Assembly (NCBI RefSeq): GCF_040939455.1 | Contig: NC_134119.1 | Coordinates: forward strand, 3,943,001-4,007,000 | DNA from: Microcebus murinus | Lineage: Eukaryota > Chordata > Mammalia > Primates > Cheirogaleidae | Reading direction: 5' to 3' | DNA: 64,000 bases | Shown: piece after piece, positions 11,821 through 23,699 of the stretch | How the letters are laid out: each line of letters starts with the position of its first letter | Numbering within the stretch: position 1 is the first letter of the stretch | Program-made: the position numbers and the translations under genes | Notes under the pieces: model-generated | The model's input: the letters and a program-made list of their open reading frames with translations, nothing else | Told to the model about the DNA's origin: nothing | The model's database searches: none

Positions 11821-12570
11821 CCGGACGACGAAAGGCCCCTCAGGCAGTCACCTGTAGGAGCCTGGACTTTATGGCAACATGGCCACGCGACAGCATCAAA
11901 CACACGCTTCAGGAAGAACACCCCCTGGAGGGCGGGTCAGACTGGGAACAGGAAGACCAGTGAAGGAGTTCCCGCCAGTCCTCCAGGTGACTTACGACGG
12001 CCGCCCAGGCTATAAGAGGGGACAGACCACTTCAAAAGGTCCCGATAGAGTTAAAAGGCACACCTTGGTGACTGGACTGGAGACTGACGGAGTAGAGGCC
12101 GTGACGACAGGGGTTTGGCCGCGGCGGTGGAGGGTTTGGTGAGGCCAGTGCACAGGAGGCGGAGGCTTGGAGACCGGTCGCGAGCTCAGTCTTGGGGTTT
12201 CAGGTATTTCCCGAGCAGAGCAAGGTGGAGATGCTTCAGGAAGAGTCTGCAGCAAGTGATGCGAGTCCCCGCCCTTCCTCTAGCCGTCAGCCCTGGGAGA
12301 AGAGGACAAGATGTTAGACAAGCAGGTAGTTTTGAAGAGTTTAAGGCAACCATACACCCCCCAGAAACTTTGCAAGTACCCGGCAAACAGAAAGACTGCC
12401 GGAAAAACGTGCTTCGAGGACGAGAAGGAGCAGGAGGAGCAGCAAGAGCAGCACCAGCAGCTGCGCAGGCGCAGTGAGAGTGAAGGGGCGTGGCCTCTCT
12501 GCGAGGGGCGGGACTTCCGGTAGCCGTCTTCCCACGTGAAGAAAGCAGGCAGCATGGCGGGCAGCATGGT
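11820..12570. promoter_or_regulatory. Orphan CpG island with housekeeping-type promoter motifs
   Basis: CpG is common across this block (roughly 40 by eye) although the flanks are CpG-poor, which implies a germline-unmethylated element. Its right end packs an NRF1 palindrome (TGCGCAGGCGCA, 12462-12473), a CACCC/GC-like GGGGCGTGGCC (12485-12495), a GC box (GAGGGGCGGG, 12503-12512), an ETS site (ACTTCCGG, 12513-12520) and a CACGTG E-box (12533-12538). An ATG at 12554 (YY1-like GCATGGCGG context) opens only an eight-codon frame. No TATA box was found. I recognise no gene here; it lies about 49 kb upstream of PRELID3B. It could drive a noncoding RNA, be an alternative or remote promoter, or be the remains of a lost gene. 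The 240-residue minus-strand frame (12186-12908) and the 120-residue plus-strand frame (12115-12477) across it resemble nothing I know. Confidence 0.75.
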
Positions 12571-12739
12571 GGCCAGCTAATACTTACTATTTGATGCCGA
12601 GTGGTGTGTGGGCCCTGTCTGCTCGCCCAGAATTTGAAGCAATTATATTGAAAATAGAAGAGTCTTCCACAGCCTTCTAAGTCTGCGGCCTCACTGTCTG
12701 GTTGAGGGAGGCAGTGTCCGAATGTTGGCAATTGTGCAG
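12540..12739 (+). other. Possible first exon downstream of the orphan CpG island
   Basis: Directly after the promoter motifs comes about 200 bp of non-repetitive sequence ending in TGCAG followed by GTAGGT at 12740, a good splice donor. The only early ATG frame (12554-12580) is eight codons long, so any transcript would begin as noncoding or be translated from a later exon. The inference rests on promoter position and donor alone. Confidence 0.3.
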
Positions 12740-12874
12740 GTAGGTCCCTGGGGTCTCTTACCCCAAAGCTACTTCCAGCTTTTCTCCCCGTCTGCAGGCT
12801 GCTCCGTCCTTCAGGCTTAATGTTGCTTCCCAGTGGGAGCTCCAGGCTCCATGCTTTCTTTCCAGTGTCTAGGC

Positions 12875-13150
12875 CAACACTGAACAATAGAAATTCAGTG
12901 CAAGCCATGTTTGTAATTTTAAATTACAACAGTAAACACATTTTTAAAGGTAAGCATTAAAATGTGAAATTAATTTTAATGTAGTGTTTTATTTCTCTCA
13001 CTATATCCAAAATATTTTTAAATTACCAGGATATTCTACATTCTTTGTGTGTGTGTTAAATTCTCAAAATCCAATGTGTATTTTACACTTAAAACACACC
13101 TCAGTTTGAACTAACCACATTTCCAGTGCTCAGTAGCCTCACATGAGCAA
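12875..13150 (+). mobile_element. Probable hAT-type nonautonomous DNA transposon relic
   Basis: AACAATAGAAATTCAGTGCA, GAAATTAATTTTAATGTAGT and AACTAACCACATTTCCAGTG, then CTCAGTAGCC, match in order a MER family with 'ctgtccaatagaa' ends. The exact family is uncertain. Confidence 0.55.
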
Positions 13151-13239
13151 CACAGCTCTCTCTAGGGTATAGGCCCAGACCTTCGCCCCCAGTCCAGATA
13201 GCTCATGACAACAGTAATAGCAAACATATATTCCACACT

Positions 13240-13670
13240 GACTGTGTTAGGTAGATAGCGAGGGATTCTGTGTCTCCTAGGGAGGAAAGTGAGTGCCCTT
13301 GCAGTTTACCCTCCCCCTCCAAATGGGCTTTCGAGGAGGCTTATGGGAGATCCACATGGGCAGTAAGACTCAGGTCATATAACTCCCAATTGTCCAATCA
13401 AAGTGGTTCCATGATGACCTCTGAGCCACAAGAGAGGTCCCAATCTAGACACTATAAAACCAGACCCAGACCATGGCTGAAATCTTTTTTTCTCTTTTTT
13501 GCTGTGACCGTGAGTCCAGCCGTCATCTGTGGTGTATGTATCTTGCTCTGTAAACCTCTGCCTTGCTCTTGCTCTATAATCCTATCTTTCCTCAACAAAC
13601 CTCATTTTCATGCTCTCCTTACTTTGGTGTGTCTGGTCATTCTTCAGCCATGAGCACACCAAGAACTGAC
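13240..13670 (+). mobile_element. Possible solo LTR of an old endogenous retrovirus
   Basis: A CCAATCA box (13394-13400) and TATAAAA (13453-13459) are correctly spaced, followed by T/C-rich sequence and a CAACAAACCTCA stretch like an LTR polyadenylation region. Apparent ends TG...CA are uncertain and I did not find a flanking duplication or recognise the family. No internal viral sequence is present. Confidence 0.42.
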
Positions 13671-13719
13671 ATTTCAGACTATGACCCAACAACTGTATAC
13701 CAGGAGCCATGATCAGGAC

Positions 13720-13960
13720 TCTACATACAGTGTAACATGGTGACACATGCACAGATTCTTAGGCTGCAGTCCTGGCTCCACCACTTACTAAATTAGTCCA
13801 GTTACTTAACCTCTTTCTGTGCTTCAACCTCTGGCTGTAAAAGGACAATGAAAATAAAATCCACTACTAGGATTGTTGAGAGAATTAAATTGATAATTAT
13901 ATGTAAAGTGCCTAGAACAGAGCCTGCCTTAGTGAGTGCTATATAAATTTCTGTTGTTCC
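13720..13960 (+). repeat. MIR SINE
   Basis: It follows the MIR consensus: CTGGCTCCACCACTTACTAA, GTTACTTAACCTCTTTCTGT, GGATTGTTGAGAGAATTAAA, TAAAGTGCCTAGAACAGAGC. Confidence 0.88.
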
Positions 13961-14309
13961 TCTTATCCCAGACCACACAGCTTCTTAAGAGGTCAATGTG
14001 ACAAGGGTTGAAACTATCCATCACATTTCCAATTAGAAGTTTATGGTGATGCTACCTAGGACAGTTTGATATGAATGATAATGAGAGTCAAAACCAGTCT
14101 GCTGGGGGGCTGTGGGAGTAAGCAGTGAGGACAGGAAGATCTCCAATTTCAGTTAAAATCCATAACTTCTTTAAAACCCAGATCAGAAGCACCCTCTGTG
14201 TGCTTGCTTTACGCAATCATAAATCAAACATCTGTAACCTGCCCTAGCATCCCGACACAGTAGTGTTCAATAGCAGTTAGGTGAATGTGACCACAGAAGT
14301 CAGGAGCAG

Positions 14310-14650
<341 letters not shown>

Positions 14651-14661
14651 GTTAGGAGCAG

Positions 14662-16432
14662 GACCAAGGGTACCAAGAAATTGCAGAGAAGAAGATTGCA
14701 AGCAAAGGGGCCTTGGGGCATGTCCACAAGTAGACAAAGAGAAGAGGCAGTTCGAATGGTGGAGGAGGAATGAACGAGAAAGAGGAACTCGAGGATGGAT
14801 AAATAATAAAGGATTGCTCCTGCTGGTAAGACCTGGCTATCTGTTGCCTGTGCCTTTTATTCACAGAGCATCAAAGAAAAGGTTTAATGATCTTAGAAAT
14901 AATAACTTTCTTATTAACTTTATTAGAAATAATTTTAAACTTATACAAGTTGAAAGAATGTTACAAAGAGTTCCTAATACGCTTTACCCGCATTCATCAA
15001 TTGCTAGCGTTTTTCCACATTCACTTTATCATAAATTCTCTCTGAACCATTTGAGATTAAATTACATACATCATGTGTCTTTATCCCTAAATACCTCTGT
15101 GTGCATTTCCTAAGAAACAGGACAGTATCTAATATAATAACAAAACAGTGATCAAATTCAGGAAATTTTACATTGATATAAAACTCTTATCTACAGTTAA
15201 ACCAGTGGGCGGGGGAGGAATAAAAGAATAGGAGGAATGGAAGGGCAGATGCATAATGCATGGAGTGTCGTTCTGTATTCTGACTTCACCAACTGACTCA
15301 ACAATGTCTGCTCTAGCAATTTTTTTCTGGCCCGGTATCCAATTCGATTTTATATCTTACATTTATTTAGTTGTCCAGAAATAACTCCCTTTTCCTTTAT
15401 TAACGTGAACATTTTGGACTTCAGCAGTAACTAAATACTTGCCCACTTCAGAGATACTAGGAATGTAATTTAAATCAAGGTAGCCTCAGAGGTAGCAGGG
15501 ATATTAAGAGGAAGTGAGAAGAAAGAGCCCACAAAAGGTATAATTGAGGATATAATGTTTGTAAACCATTTTGCGTGCAAAGGGGGATGAAACTTGGGTC
15601 CTTGGAAGCGTGCCCTGAGTGACCCCTCTGTTTAGACATCACAGAGGCATTATGGAAACAAGGCCAAATAAAACTGGTTCAGCCCCTGAAGAGATGCCAG
15701 TCTAGTGAAGATGACAAATATGCAAACAGATCATTTTGGTACGACGTGGTAAACGACATGCACACCAAGACCCACCTGCCTGTGGAATCAGCACGCTGCC
15801 AACTCGTTTTATTCGGTACACTCAGAAAGACTAGAAGCACTTGGCTTGAACCTCAGATGTCATTTCTATTTACTGTTTTGCCAACACAGGTCACTAAGTT
15901 CTCATTGTAGGATTTGGCAAGGATTCTCCCTATTATCTACCATTCAACCTACCACAAATAAAGGGGTCAAATAATGACTGAAGTGTTAGAAATGCCGAGG
16001 GAGGAATGCATAAGGCCAGGAGAGGTGAAAAAAAGTTTATTTTAACGTCTGCATACAGACAAGCTGAGGCCAAGATGGCATCAACCCCGTAATGATGGGC
16101 ATATTATAGTTGAGTTTAAGTGGACCCTCCAATAGGTAGGGCCAGTGTAAAGGGAAGGTTCCCATGGAACCTCCCACCAGCCTCTAGGTTCAGCCTAAGG
16201 TGAAGTCCCCTCACCAGGATAGGAATGGCACAAGAACATCTCTAGGACAATTTCAGCAAGAAATGGAATAGCTCCACAGAAGAACATGGAACTCTAGAGT
16301 TGACAGTAGATGTCTAAAGCATGGTCATACTAGTGTGCAAATTTCAGTTTCTTTTTTTAAAATAATTTCCTTCGTCTCTTGAGAAACCAGAAAATCATTA
16401 CACCTGTTTTAGTTTTAGGAAAGAACACCAAT
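14662..16432. other. No recognised features
   Basis: AT-rich single-copy-looking sequence. A stretch near 14900-15200 (TATACAAGTTGAAAGAATGT onward) may be a decayed old repeat, but I could not place it. Confidence 0.4.
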
Positions 16433-16447
16433 AAAGAAATATTTCAG

Positions 16448-16601
16448 GGGGGCGGGTATATACATACCTAATGAGTGAGATGTGCACCATCTGGGGGATG
16501 GTCATGATGGAGACTCAGACTTTTGGGGGGAGGGAGGGAAATGGGCATTTATTGAAACCTTAAAATCTGTACCCCCATAATATGCCGAAATAAAAAAAAA
16601 A
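16448..16601 (+). mobile_element. Short lemur-type L1 3' UTR insertion
   Basis: The last ~150 bp of an L1 3' UTR, with G-tracts and ACCCCCATAATATGCCGAAA plus A's, lies between repeats AAAGAAATATTTCAG (16433-16447) and AAAGAAATACTTCAG (16602-16616). It is the same 3' end type as the insertion at 6654-7046. Confidence 0.9.
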
Positions 16602-16879
16602 AAAGAAATACTTCAGCCTATATCCTGTATCCTTTTTATATTGCGTGTGGAATCACTTAGATGGAATGTATTTGCCTCTGTGCTCCTACTGGAGTGAGTC
16701 TTCTTGCAGAATCATCAAAAGACAGGAGCTGAGTTGCAATGCGTCCTGCCAGCTTTAAGTCTACACAACTGAAACAAATGTGTCCCAGGAAAGAGCAAAT
16801 TTTAAATATAAGAAGTTGAACAGCGTTAGTACAAATAATACAGTGGCGCATCATTTACCTAGTGTTGTTTGTTAGGTGT

Positions 16880-17130
16880 CCCTAGTTAATTTTTTAGAAA
16901 ACTGAAATTTATAGCATATTAACAAAACTTAGCAAGTAATTAGCACTGGGAGAGAATTAACTTCAGAAGAGGACAGGAGAAACTGTCTGTGGTGGTGGAA
17001 ATGTTACATCTTAATCGCTGGTGGCTTCACAACTACACTAACATTTGCCAAAAGTTGTGACACTGAATACTTTGAAAGGGTAAATTTTATTGTATGTAAA
17101 TTATACCTCAATAAATCTGACTTTTAAAAA
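16880..17130 (+). mobile_element. Old L1 3' end fragment
   Basis: The L1M tail pattern is present: GTGGTGGAAATGTTACATCT, GTAAATTTTATTGTATGTAA, ATTATACCTCAATAAATCTG. Confidence 0.75.
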
Positions 17131-17144
17131 AGAGAAAAGTAATT

Positions 17145-17890
17145 AATACATTATAAAGAAAGTGAAAAGACAATCCACAGGAAAAGGGAAAATATTTGCA
17201 AATCATATATCTGATAACGATCTAGTATCCAGAATATAAAAAGAACTCTTACAACTCAACAATAAAAAGACAAACAATTTAAAAATGGGCAAGAATTGCT
17301 GGTTCCTCAATAAGTTAAACATAGAATTATCATATGACCCAGCAATTCCACTCCTAGGTATACAGCAAAAATAATTGGAAAGAGGTGTGCAAACAAATAC
17401 TCATACACGAATATCCATATCAGCACCATTCACAACAACCAAAAGGTGGCAACAGCCCAAATGTCCATCAGCTAGTAAGTGGATAAACAAATTGTGGTGT
17501 ATACACACAATGGAATAGTATTCGGCCATAAGAAAGAGTAAAATACTGACATATGCTGTAACATGAATGAACCGTGAAAACATTACGCTAAATGAAATAA
17601 ACCAGGCACAAAAGGTTATATATCTTATGATTGTATTTATATGAAATATCCACAATAGATAAATCCATACAGATAGAATACAGATTGGTGGTTTCCAGCC
17701 TGGAAGGAAGGACGATTGGGGAGTGATTGTTTAATGGGTACAGAGTTTCCTTTGGGGGTATTAATAATAGCAATGTGGAACAAATAGAGACAGTGGTGCC
17801 ACAACATTGTGAATGTGCTAAATGTCACTGCACTGTTCACTGTAAAATGATTAACTTTATGTTATGTGAATTTCATGTCAATAATAGAAT
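17145..17890 (+). mobile_element. Old L1 ORF2 end and 3' UTR, internally deleted
   Basis: ORF2 C-terminal sequence (AAAATGGGCAAGAATTG at about 17281) jumps to a later part (TCATATGACCCAGCAATTCC), then runs into a 3' UTR ending near ATGTGAATTTCATGTCAATA. Decayed and non-coding. Confidence 0.8.
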
Positions 17891-17999
17891 AATTTTTAAG
17901 GAAAATAATGTTATTGATAGAAGTCTCTCTAAGATGCATTGCTACCAGCTTTTTTTTTTTTTTTTTTTTTTTTTGGTAGTATAGAGTTGATGATGCATT

Positions 18000-19150
18000 A
18001 GGAGACATGCATTGATGCATCAGGGGTCTCTGTGGGAGCCCATCTCATCAGCTGTGAGCTGATAGAGCAGGTCATCAATAGCCCCTTTTGCCTCAGGACC
18101 CACAAGCCCTCTAGTAGAAATAGAGAAACTTTGAGAACCCACATTTACTTGGGATCAGATGCCCCATCTCCTTACCCTGCCTGTGAAACTCACAAGACAA
18201 GCCACTCTCCCTAAGCGTGGAGGGTCCTACATTTCTCTACACTGGCCAGGCATCCAGGTTGGGACTTAAGTTGTAGGTGTTGTGGTCCTAGGCAGCACCC
18301 TTCAAATACTCTCTAAACTAGCGCCTGGGAATTTGTTGCCAGTAACTTGGTGGAAGGAAGTAAAAGACTTTAAAAATAAAAACTCCAGCTACTGTCAGGC
18401 ACTTGATCAAGCACTGTGAGCACTAGAAAGCCAGATTGTCCAAGGTGGACTGAGAGAAACCTATTTACTGCTAGAAAGAAAATGGACCCTTAGCACCAGA
18501 AACGGTTCACAGAGAGACGTGGTGAAAACAGAGGCAGACAAGAGACAGACAGCGCTGATCCCTGCTCTCCACTCTTTGAGGCAGTGACAATGACACATGT
18601 GGCATCCCAGAATCAAGCCACCCAATGCCTAGAAAAGCGGGAAGTCACCCTCAGCCACCAAAAGACTGGTCTGACTGGCATCCAACAAGAGGCACCAGGA
18701 AGAGTGGACTTCAGGGCTAGGGGCAAGGTGAGCACCCCAAGAAGAGGTTATTGCATAACCCCAAGAAAGGGTTATTGCCACTTTTGCCCATGGCTTTGGC
18801 TTCTCCACGGTTCTGGGGGACCTGAGGAAATCACTCAAGACAGGTTTCCCCCAAGAAGTGTCCATCAACAGATTGCCATCAACCTGCAAGGAGAGTGTCT
18901 GGTTTCATACCTCTAGTCTCCACTTGTCCCTCTTCGGCTTCGGTGAAAACTCAGAAGAAAGATTATTCACATTGGAGTAGTCCAGGCTGGGAGGAAATGC
19001 TCATTCTTGGACTGGCAGAACAAGTCAAGATTTGAAGCATTTTCACGAGTTGAAAGGTGAACTGAAATTAAGAAGAAATTTAACAGAAGTAAATGTAAAG
19101 ACCTGGATTTTCTTTTCTTTCTTTTTAAATACAATTAAAGGATAGCATCC
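18000..19150. other. No recognised features
   Basis: Preceded by a 24-base poly-T at about 17950. Overlapping open frames on both strands around 18584-18916 resemble no known protein. Confidence 0.45.
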
Positions 19151-19154
19151 ATTT

Positions 19155-19320
19155 GGTAAATAGTATGAAATGCCTACTGTGTGTCAGACATTTGACAGGC
19201 ATTATCTCAACTCATCGTTGCAACAATCCTGCAAAAGTAGCAAGTAGGAAAACTGAAGCCAAAAGAAGGTCAAGTCATTGGCTCAAGGTCACATGCTGTA
19301 AGTACGAAGCGAAGCCACAC
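19155..19320 (-). repeat. MIR SINE, antisense
   Basis: The reverse-complement MIR order is clear: CAGACATTTGACAGGCATTA, AACAATCCTGCAAAAGTAGC, GGAAAACTGAAGCC, GGCTCAAGGTCACATGCTGT. Confidence 0.82.
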
Positions 19321-19683
19321 CAGGTCCCCAGAACTTCAAAAGACATTCTCCGGTTTTCCACGAACAGTTCTTCATGGAATAAGTCTTAACCTAAGCGCAG
19401 TTCATGTGAAAATGACCCGGGGCTGCACTAGACTACAGGTTTTGAAAGACTGTAGGTTGAAGATGACATAGATTAAAATGCAGATTCCCAAATTTAGGGG
19501 ACGTTACACCCCACTGTGCTTCAAGGATCTGGTAGACCATTTGAGGTCCAAGCTTTGGAAGAAACTGAGAGCCTTGGAGTTGATTAATTAGCTTCAGGAT
19601 CTTTCTAAAGATTTTGAGGAATCTTTACCAATCCAGGAATCTTCACCAAGGAGAACAACCCCTAGGGAAATTTTAGAAACCAG

Positions 19684-19697
19684 GCGCCCCCTGGCGG
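19684..19697 (-). promoter_or_regulatory. Strong CTCF-like core motif
   Basis: GCGCCCCCTGGCGG reads CCGCCAGGGGGCGC on the minus strand, very close to the CTCF core. CpG is otherwise rare nearby, so its survival hints at protection. Confidence 0.68.
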
Positions 19698-20447
19698 TCC
19701 TCCTGGCCAGGGAGGATGGCCCATTCCAGAGCATTCTACTCACATGAGATGCTCCAAGCAATTCATCTTATCTCTATGTTTAAATTATGTTTTGACCACT
19801 AAAATTATTTTCATCTTAACCCTTCTGACATATATATTGTATTTCAGAGAACATTTAGTATGTATTTATTTACAGTTACATCTTAAGTTCAGAAACTGGT
19901 AGTATTCACCTGTGAAATGAAAAGTTCAGCTCTCTACCACCAGTTACTGTCTTCTTACTTAAAAAAAAAAAAAAAGGCAAGGGAATACAGGCCCATCTCC
20001 CATTCAGTAGAGAATTTTCTGAACTTTGCCACTGTCATGATGCCTTTGATAGGAAATGTTAATTTCATAGAAAAGAGGGCGATTGCATCCAAGTGAGGTT
20101 GATCATGTTTTATAAGTAACTAAATTGCTTGGCTGCCTGAGGGTAGTCTTCCGCTTTGAATAAGTGTCTTATTATTTACATTATCCATTTTTGTCCTATT
20201 TATTCTCTGCCTCATTTATTTTTATGGAAATGACTTGCAGAGTATTTAGTTCTGATGAGTGATTTAGCTTATTTGTTTTTGAGCATTGATCAGCCACAAG
20301 TTCTAAAATAAACAGGTAATTTATTTTGAGTGTAGAAAAGCAAAGAGAAGCAAAATTAATTATTCTGCCAATTCACTATCATCGGTGAATATTAAAATAC
20401 ATAGAAATCATCACTATTCTGAATGATTCTACAAGCTAGGGGTTGGC

Positions 20448-20672
20448 AAACTTGTCTATAAAGGGGGCCAGAGAGGAAATATTAATATTTTAGATTTTAG
20501 AGGCCAGAAGGTCTCTACCGCAGCTACTGACTGCTAGTGCAACACACAAGCAGCCATCACCAGTATGTACATGAGTAGGCATGGCTGTGTGCCAATAAAA
20601 CTTTATTTACAAAACCAACCAGCAAAGCAGATTTGGCTTGAGGGCCCTAGTTTGCTAACTAACTCCTACAAT
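20448..20672 (-). mobile_element. MER1-type hAT-Charlie DNA transposon
   Basis: GGGGTTGGCAAACTTGTCTA, the AATAAAACTTTATTTACAAA block and GAGGGCCCTAGTTTGCTAAC reproduce a MER1-type element with matching ends. The subfamily name is from memory. Confidence 0.8.
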
Positions 20673-20679
20673 AGTGAAC

Positions 20680-22840
20680 AGTATTTCCTTCCATTTTGAA
20701 AAACACTTCTGGAATATACATACTAAGAACATCTAGTAGTAATATGAAGTTCACAATTCTATTCTCATTATACTAGTATTTATTTGGAGTTTTCTTGATT
20801 GTTTATTAAAGAATATTTATGAAGAAATTTATTAAATTATAAAATTGTGGTTGCATCTGAATAAGTCATATCCATTTTAAACCTTGTCATCTGGTATTTA
20901 AGTCACCTTTATAAATTAATAACAAAAATTTACCAACCCATTTTTTAAAAATTATTATCTGTCTAGCCTCCTAACAGATATTAAAATGAATAAAAGTAGC
21001 ATTCTCTACTCACAGGAATTCATGCTCTCCCAGGCATATAGTCTGGTTGTTATTTCAAAGTTATAGACAAATACGTATTTTTTATATTTTCTTTCCAATG
21101 ACTGTCTTGTTCTATATAAAGCCTCCTAAAGAACTGTGTGAATTTTATTAGAAGGCTTATAAGCTTTCTGTCTGATACATGCTTACATTATTTGCATTTA
21201 ATTTAATTAGAGTTTTGAAGGAAGTGCTGTAAAATCAAATTTAGTGTTTTTATGCCATTTGATACTCGTTTTTTATCCATTCCGAGGCACCAGTAATCAA
21301 GGGTCTTATCTCTGAAGCAGTTTGTGTGACTGCATTGTGATGTCTTAAAAATTGTCTAGAGGATAAGACCCCTCAAAAAAAGTCCGTATTTGTGTCTTTG
21401 AGGTTTTCCGTTTTTAATTTTTAGGTTAATGGATTTTTAGCTGAATTTTCATCTATACAGAAGATTTTGTTTGAAATTCTACTTTTTCTCATGATAAATT
21501 GGAATGTCTTAATTTTGAACTCATGTCCTACTGAGTGACCCAATTTCTTTATGAATCTAATGGATGGAGCAGGGAAATAATCTTGTATATCAAGTAGATT
21601 CATTTTTAAATGTAATTGTGCATTCGTTCTGCCCCAGAAAAGTTCCATCCTAAGTACTTGTTGACCTGACAGTTGAGGGTGGTGTGGCAGCAGCCACAGG
21701 AAATCTAGAAGACATAGGTACATGGCACTTTGTTGCTAGGGTTATCTTTTTTCAACAACTAATTATATTTCACTGGAAGAAATTTCAAAATGAAGTGAAT
21801 AGGGAAAAAATGGTAATTCTCCCCATCCCTGAATAAAAATTAATACTATGAGGCATTCCCATATTTTTTCTTTATGCTAAAATTTTATTTTCTGCATATC
21901 TCTATAACTTACAAAGCTGGTCGTTGTGCCCCTATAAATGTCTTAAAAAACAGAAAGTGTTCTGGAACCCACCATCTTTGCGCCTCCACATGGCAGGTGT
22001 TATTTGGATTTCTAGAGTGAAATGGGACAATTGATTAGTCAACTCAGATTCCAAGGGAAATCCAAAGGAAAGGCTAAGATCTAATGAGACGTTGGCATTT
22101 GTATTTGGGTCTTGTTTATGTCACAGTATCCAGAATCGATTTCATAACCAGCAGAAACCATAGATGCTCCAAAGAGACTCCATACTGTCTGCGGTAGGAG
22201 ACACAGTAAGAGAACTCTGCCCGTCTGTTTCTGCTGCTTCTTAGCCATTGGAGCAAAGACTTTCCACTGAAATATGGAATGAGATGAAATGAAATATTGC
22301 CTGAAAAGGAGCATGAAAAAGCTTTTAATGGAGCACTGAAATAAGGGTAACTTTCATTAAAAAAAAAAATACCATGGGACCTGGTTTGAGTGTACAGCTG
22401 CAAATCCACATGTTTCAGCCAGCTGGACGACCTCTTCAGGCCACAGTCTCTGCCAAGGCCAGCCTGGAACCCCCGCCAGGACTCAGCCCCCTCTTCTCTC
22501 AGGGCGGGTGTTGGTTTTGGCTGAGATGCGGCCCGACCTAAGCAGTTTCCAGCATTGCAGGTGAAGCAATTAACTGTACATTTTTTAAATTCAATTTTAA
22601 ATGATTTTTAACTAGGAAATCTATTCCCTAGTGAACGTTGTCCAATCTTCCCATATTCATACCCCACCTTGGCAAATTTGGCCATGTCCCTGTACCATCT
22701 GTAGCATTATTTACTTTCTTTTTCCCTTAATGGACTGATTTATTTTGCCCAATACGCTTATTTTAAAAGAGAATTTTATGAGACTACCATGAATGGAAAA
22801 GCCAGTATCACTAGCCTAGAACAGAAAGTCACCCTGTGAA
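20680..22840. other. AT-rich single-copy DNA
   Basis: No recognisable repeat, RNA gene or exon. Frames near 21421-21723 and 22081-22409 (minus) look accidental. Confidence 0.45.
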
Positions 22841-22844
22841 ATGG

Positions 22845-22852
22845 TGACGTCA
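22845..22852. promoter_or_regulatory. CRE palindrome TGACGTCA
   Basis: The full CREB/ATF octamer lies within GTGACGTCAC. The C/T-rich sequence from 22860 to 23420 resembles decayed L2 but was not assigned. Confidence 0.5.
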
Positions 22853-23524
22853 CTAGTAGGTGTCCACGCCCTCAGGTTGCCAACCCCTCCATCCTGAACC
22901 TTTCCTGCTCTTTTCCGTCTTGCCGCAAACCACGTTGCCTTGATGTCTCACTCAGATGCCTTCTTCGTTTACCCCATTTGGGAACAAGCCCCTCGCCTCC
23001 TCCCTCTGCTGGGCTCAGCGTCCCTTTGCCCACGCAGGCCTAAAGCTCCTCCACGCCTCCTGCTCCCACACTCCTTCAGCCTCTCTCTGCTGCCCTTGCC
23101 CTGGCCTGAAATAGCTCTTCTCGGGATTCTCCTTCCCCATAGGACCTCCTTCCAAGCTCATTCATACCCTCCACCCCTAGCCTCTTACAAGGAGGTGGGC
23201 ACATTACCTCCATAGCCCCGCCCTCCCCAGGAAGATGAAGGGGCTCCCTTGAGGGCCCTGCTTACCAAACACCAAGTGCTTCTGGGTCCTCCCTCCCGTC
23301 CACCCCAAACCTCTCCATAACACCTGGGCCTTGTGAGCCAGCCCTGCTGGAGGCATCTTCCTGGTTTGTTGGACATTTAAGTCCCTCCTGGGCTCCTCCT
23401 CCCAGCCTTCTGCCCAACCCTCTCTACCCCTTGAAAGTACAGGAAGTCCTCAAGAACCTACCTTAGTCTTCATCACTTTCCTCTTTCTCCTTGCCCTGAG
23501 CAGAAAGATGCCATCTTCAGGTTT

Positions 23525-23675
23525 CCCTACGTCGGACCTCAGGCAATTTAACTCCGTTGGGCCTCAGTTTTCTCAACTGTAAAGTGTGGGTCATAACAGC
23601 CCCTAGATCAATGGGATGTGAATCATAAGTGTTCAGCATTCTGCCCGGAATTTAGTGGATGCTCGGTAGATGTTA
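23525..23675 (+). repeat. MIR SINE
   Basis: GGCCTCAGTTTTCTCAACTG, TAAAGTGTGGGTCATAACAG and GGATGCTCGGTAGATGTTAG follow MIR. Confidence 0.75.
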
Positions 23676-23699
23676 GCCTGTATCTTCCAGCCACTCTGC

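Noticed and set aside
12186..12908. A 240-residue minus-strand frame over the orphan CpG island
   Set aside because: No domain or family resemblance, runs into a DNA transposon relic at its start, and GC-rich DNA makes long frames likely by chance.
13270..13653. A 127-residue frame with a hydrophobic end
   Set aside because: It lies in the putative LTR; the hydrophobic part is a translated T/C-rich leader.
17934..18000. Poly-T bracketed by GATGCATT repeats as another micro-retroinsertion
   Set aside because: The repeats do not abut the poly-T as target duplications should, and they are only eight bases long.
18721..18780. Short tandem-looking 'ccaagaagaggttattgcat' repeat
   Set aside because: Two imperfect units of about 28 bp only; not enough to call a minisatellite.
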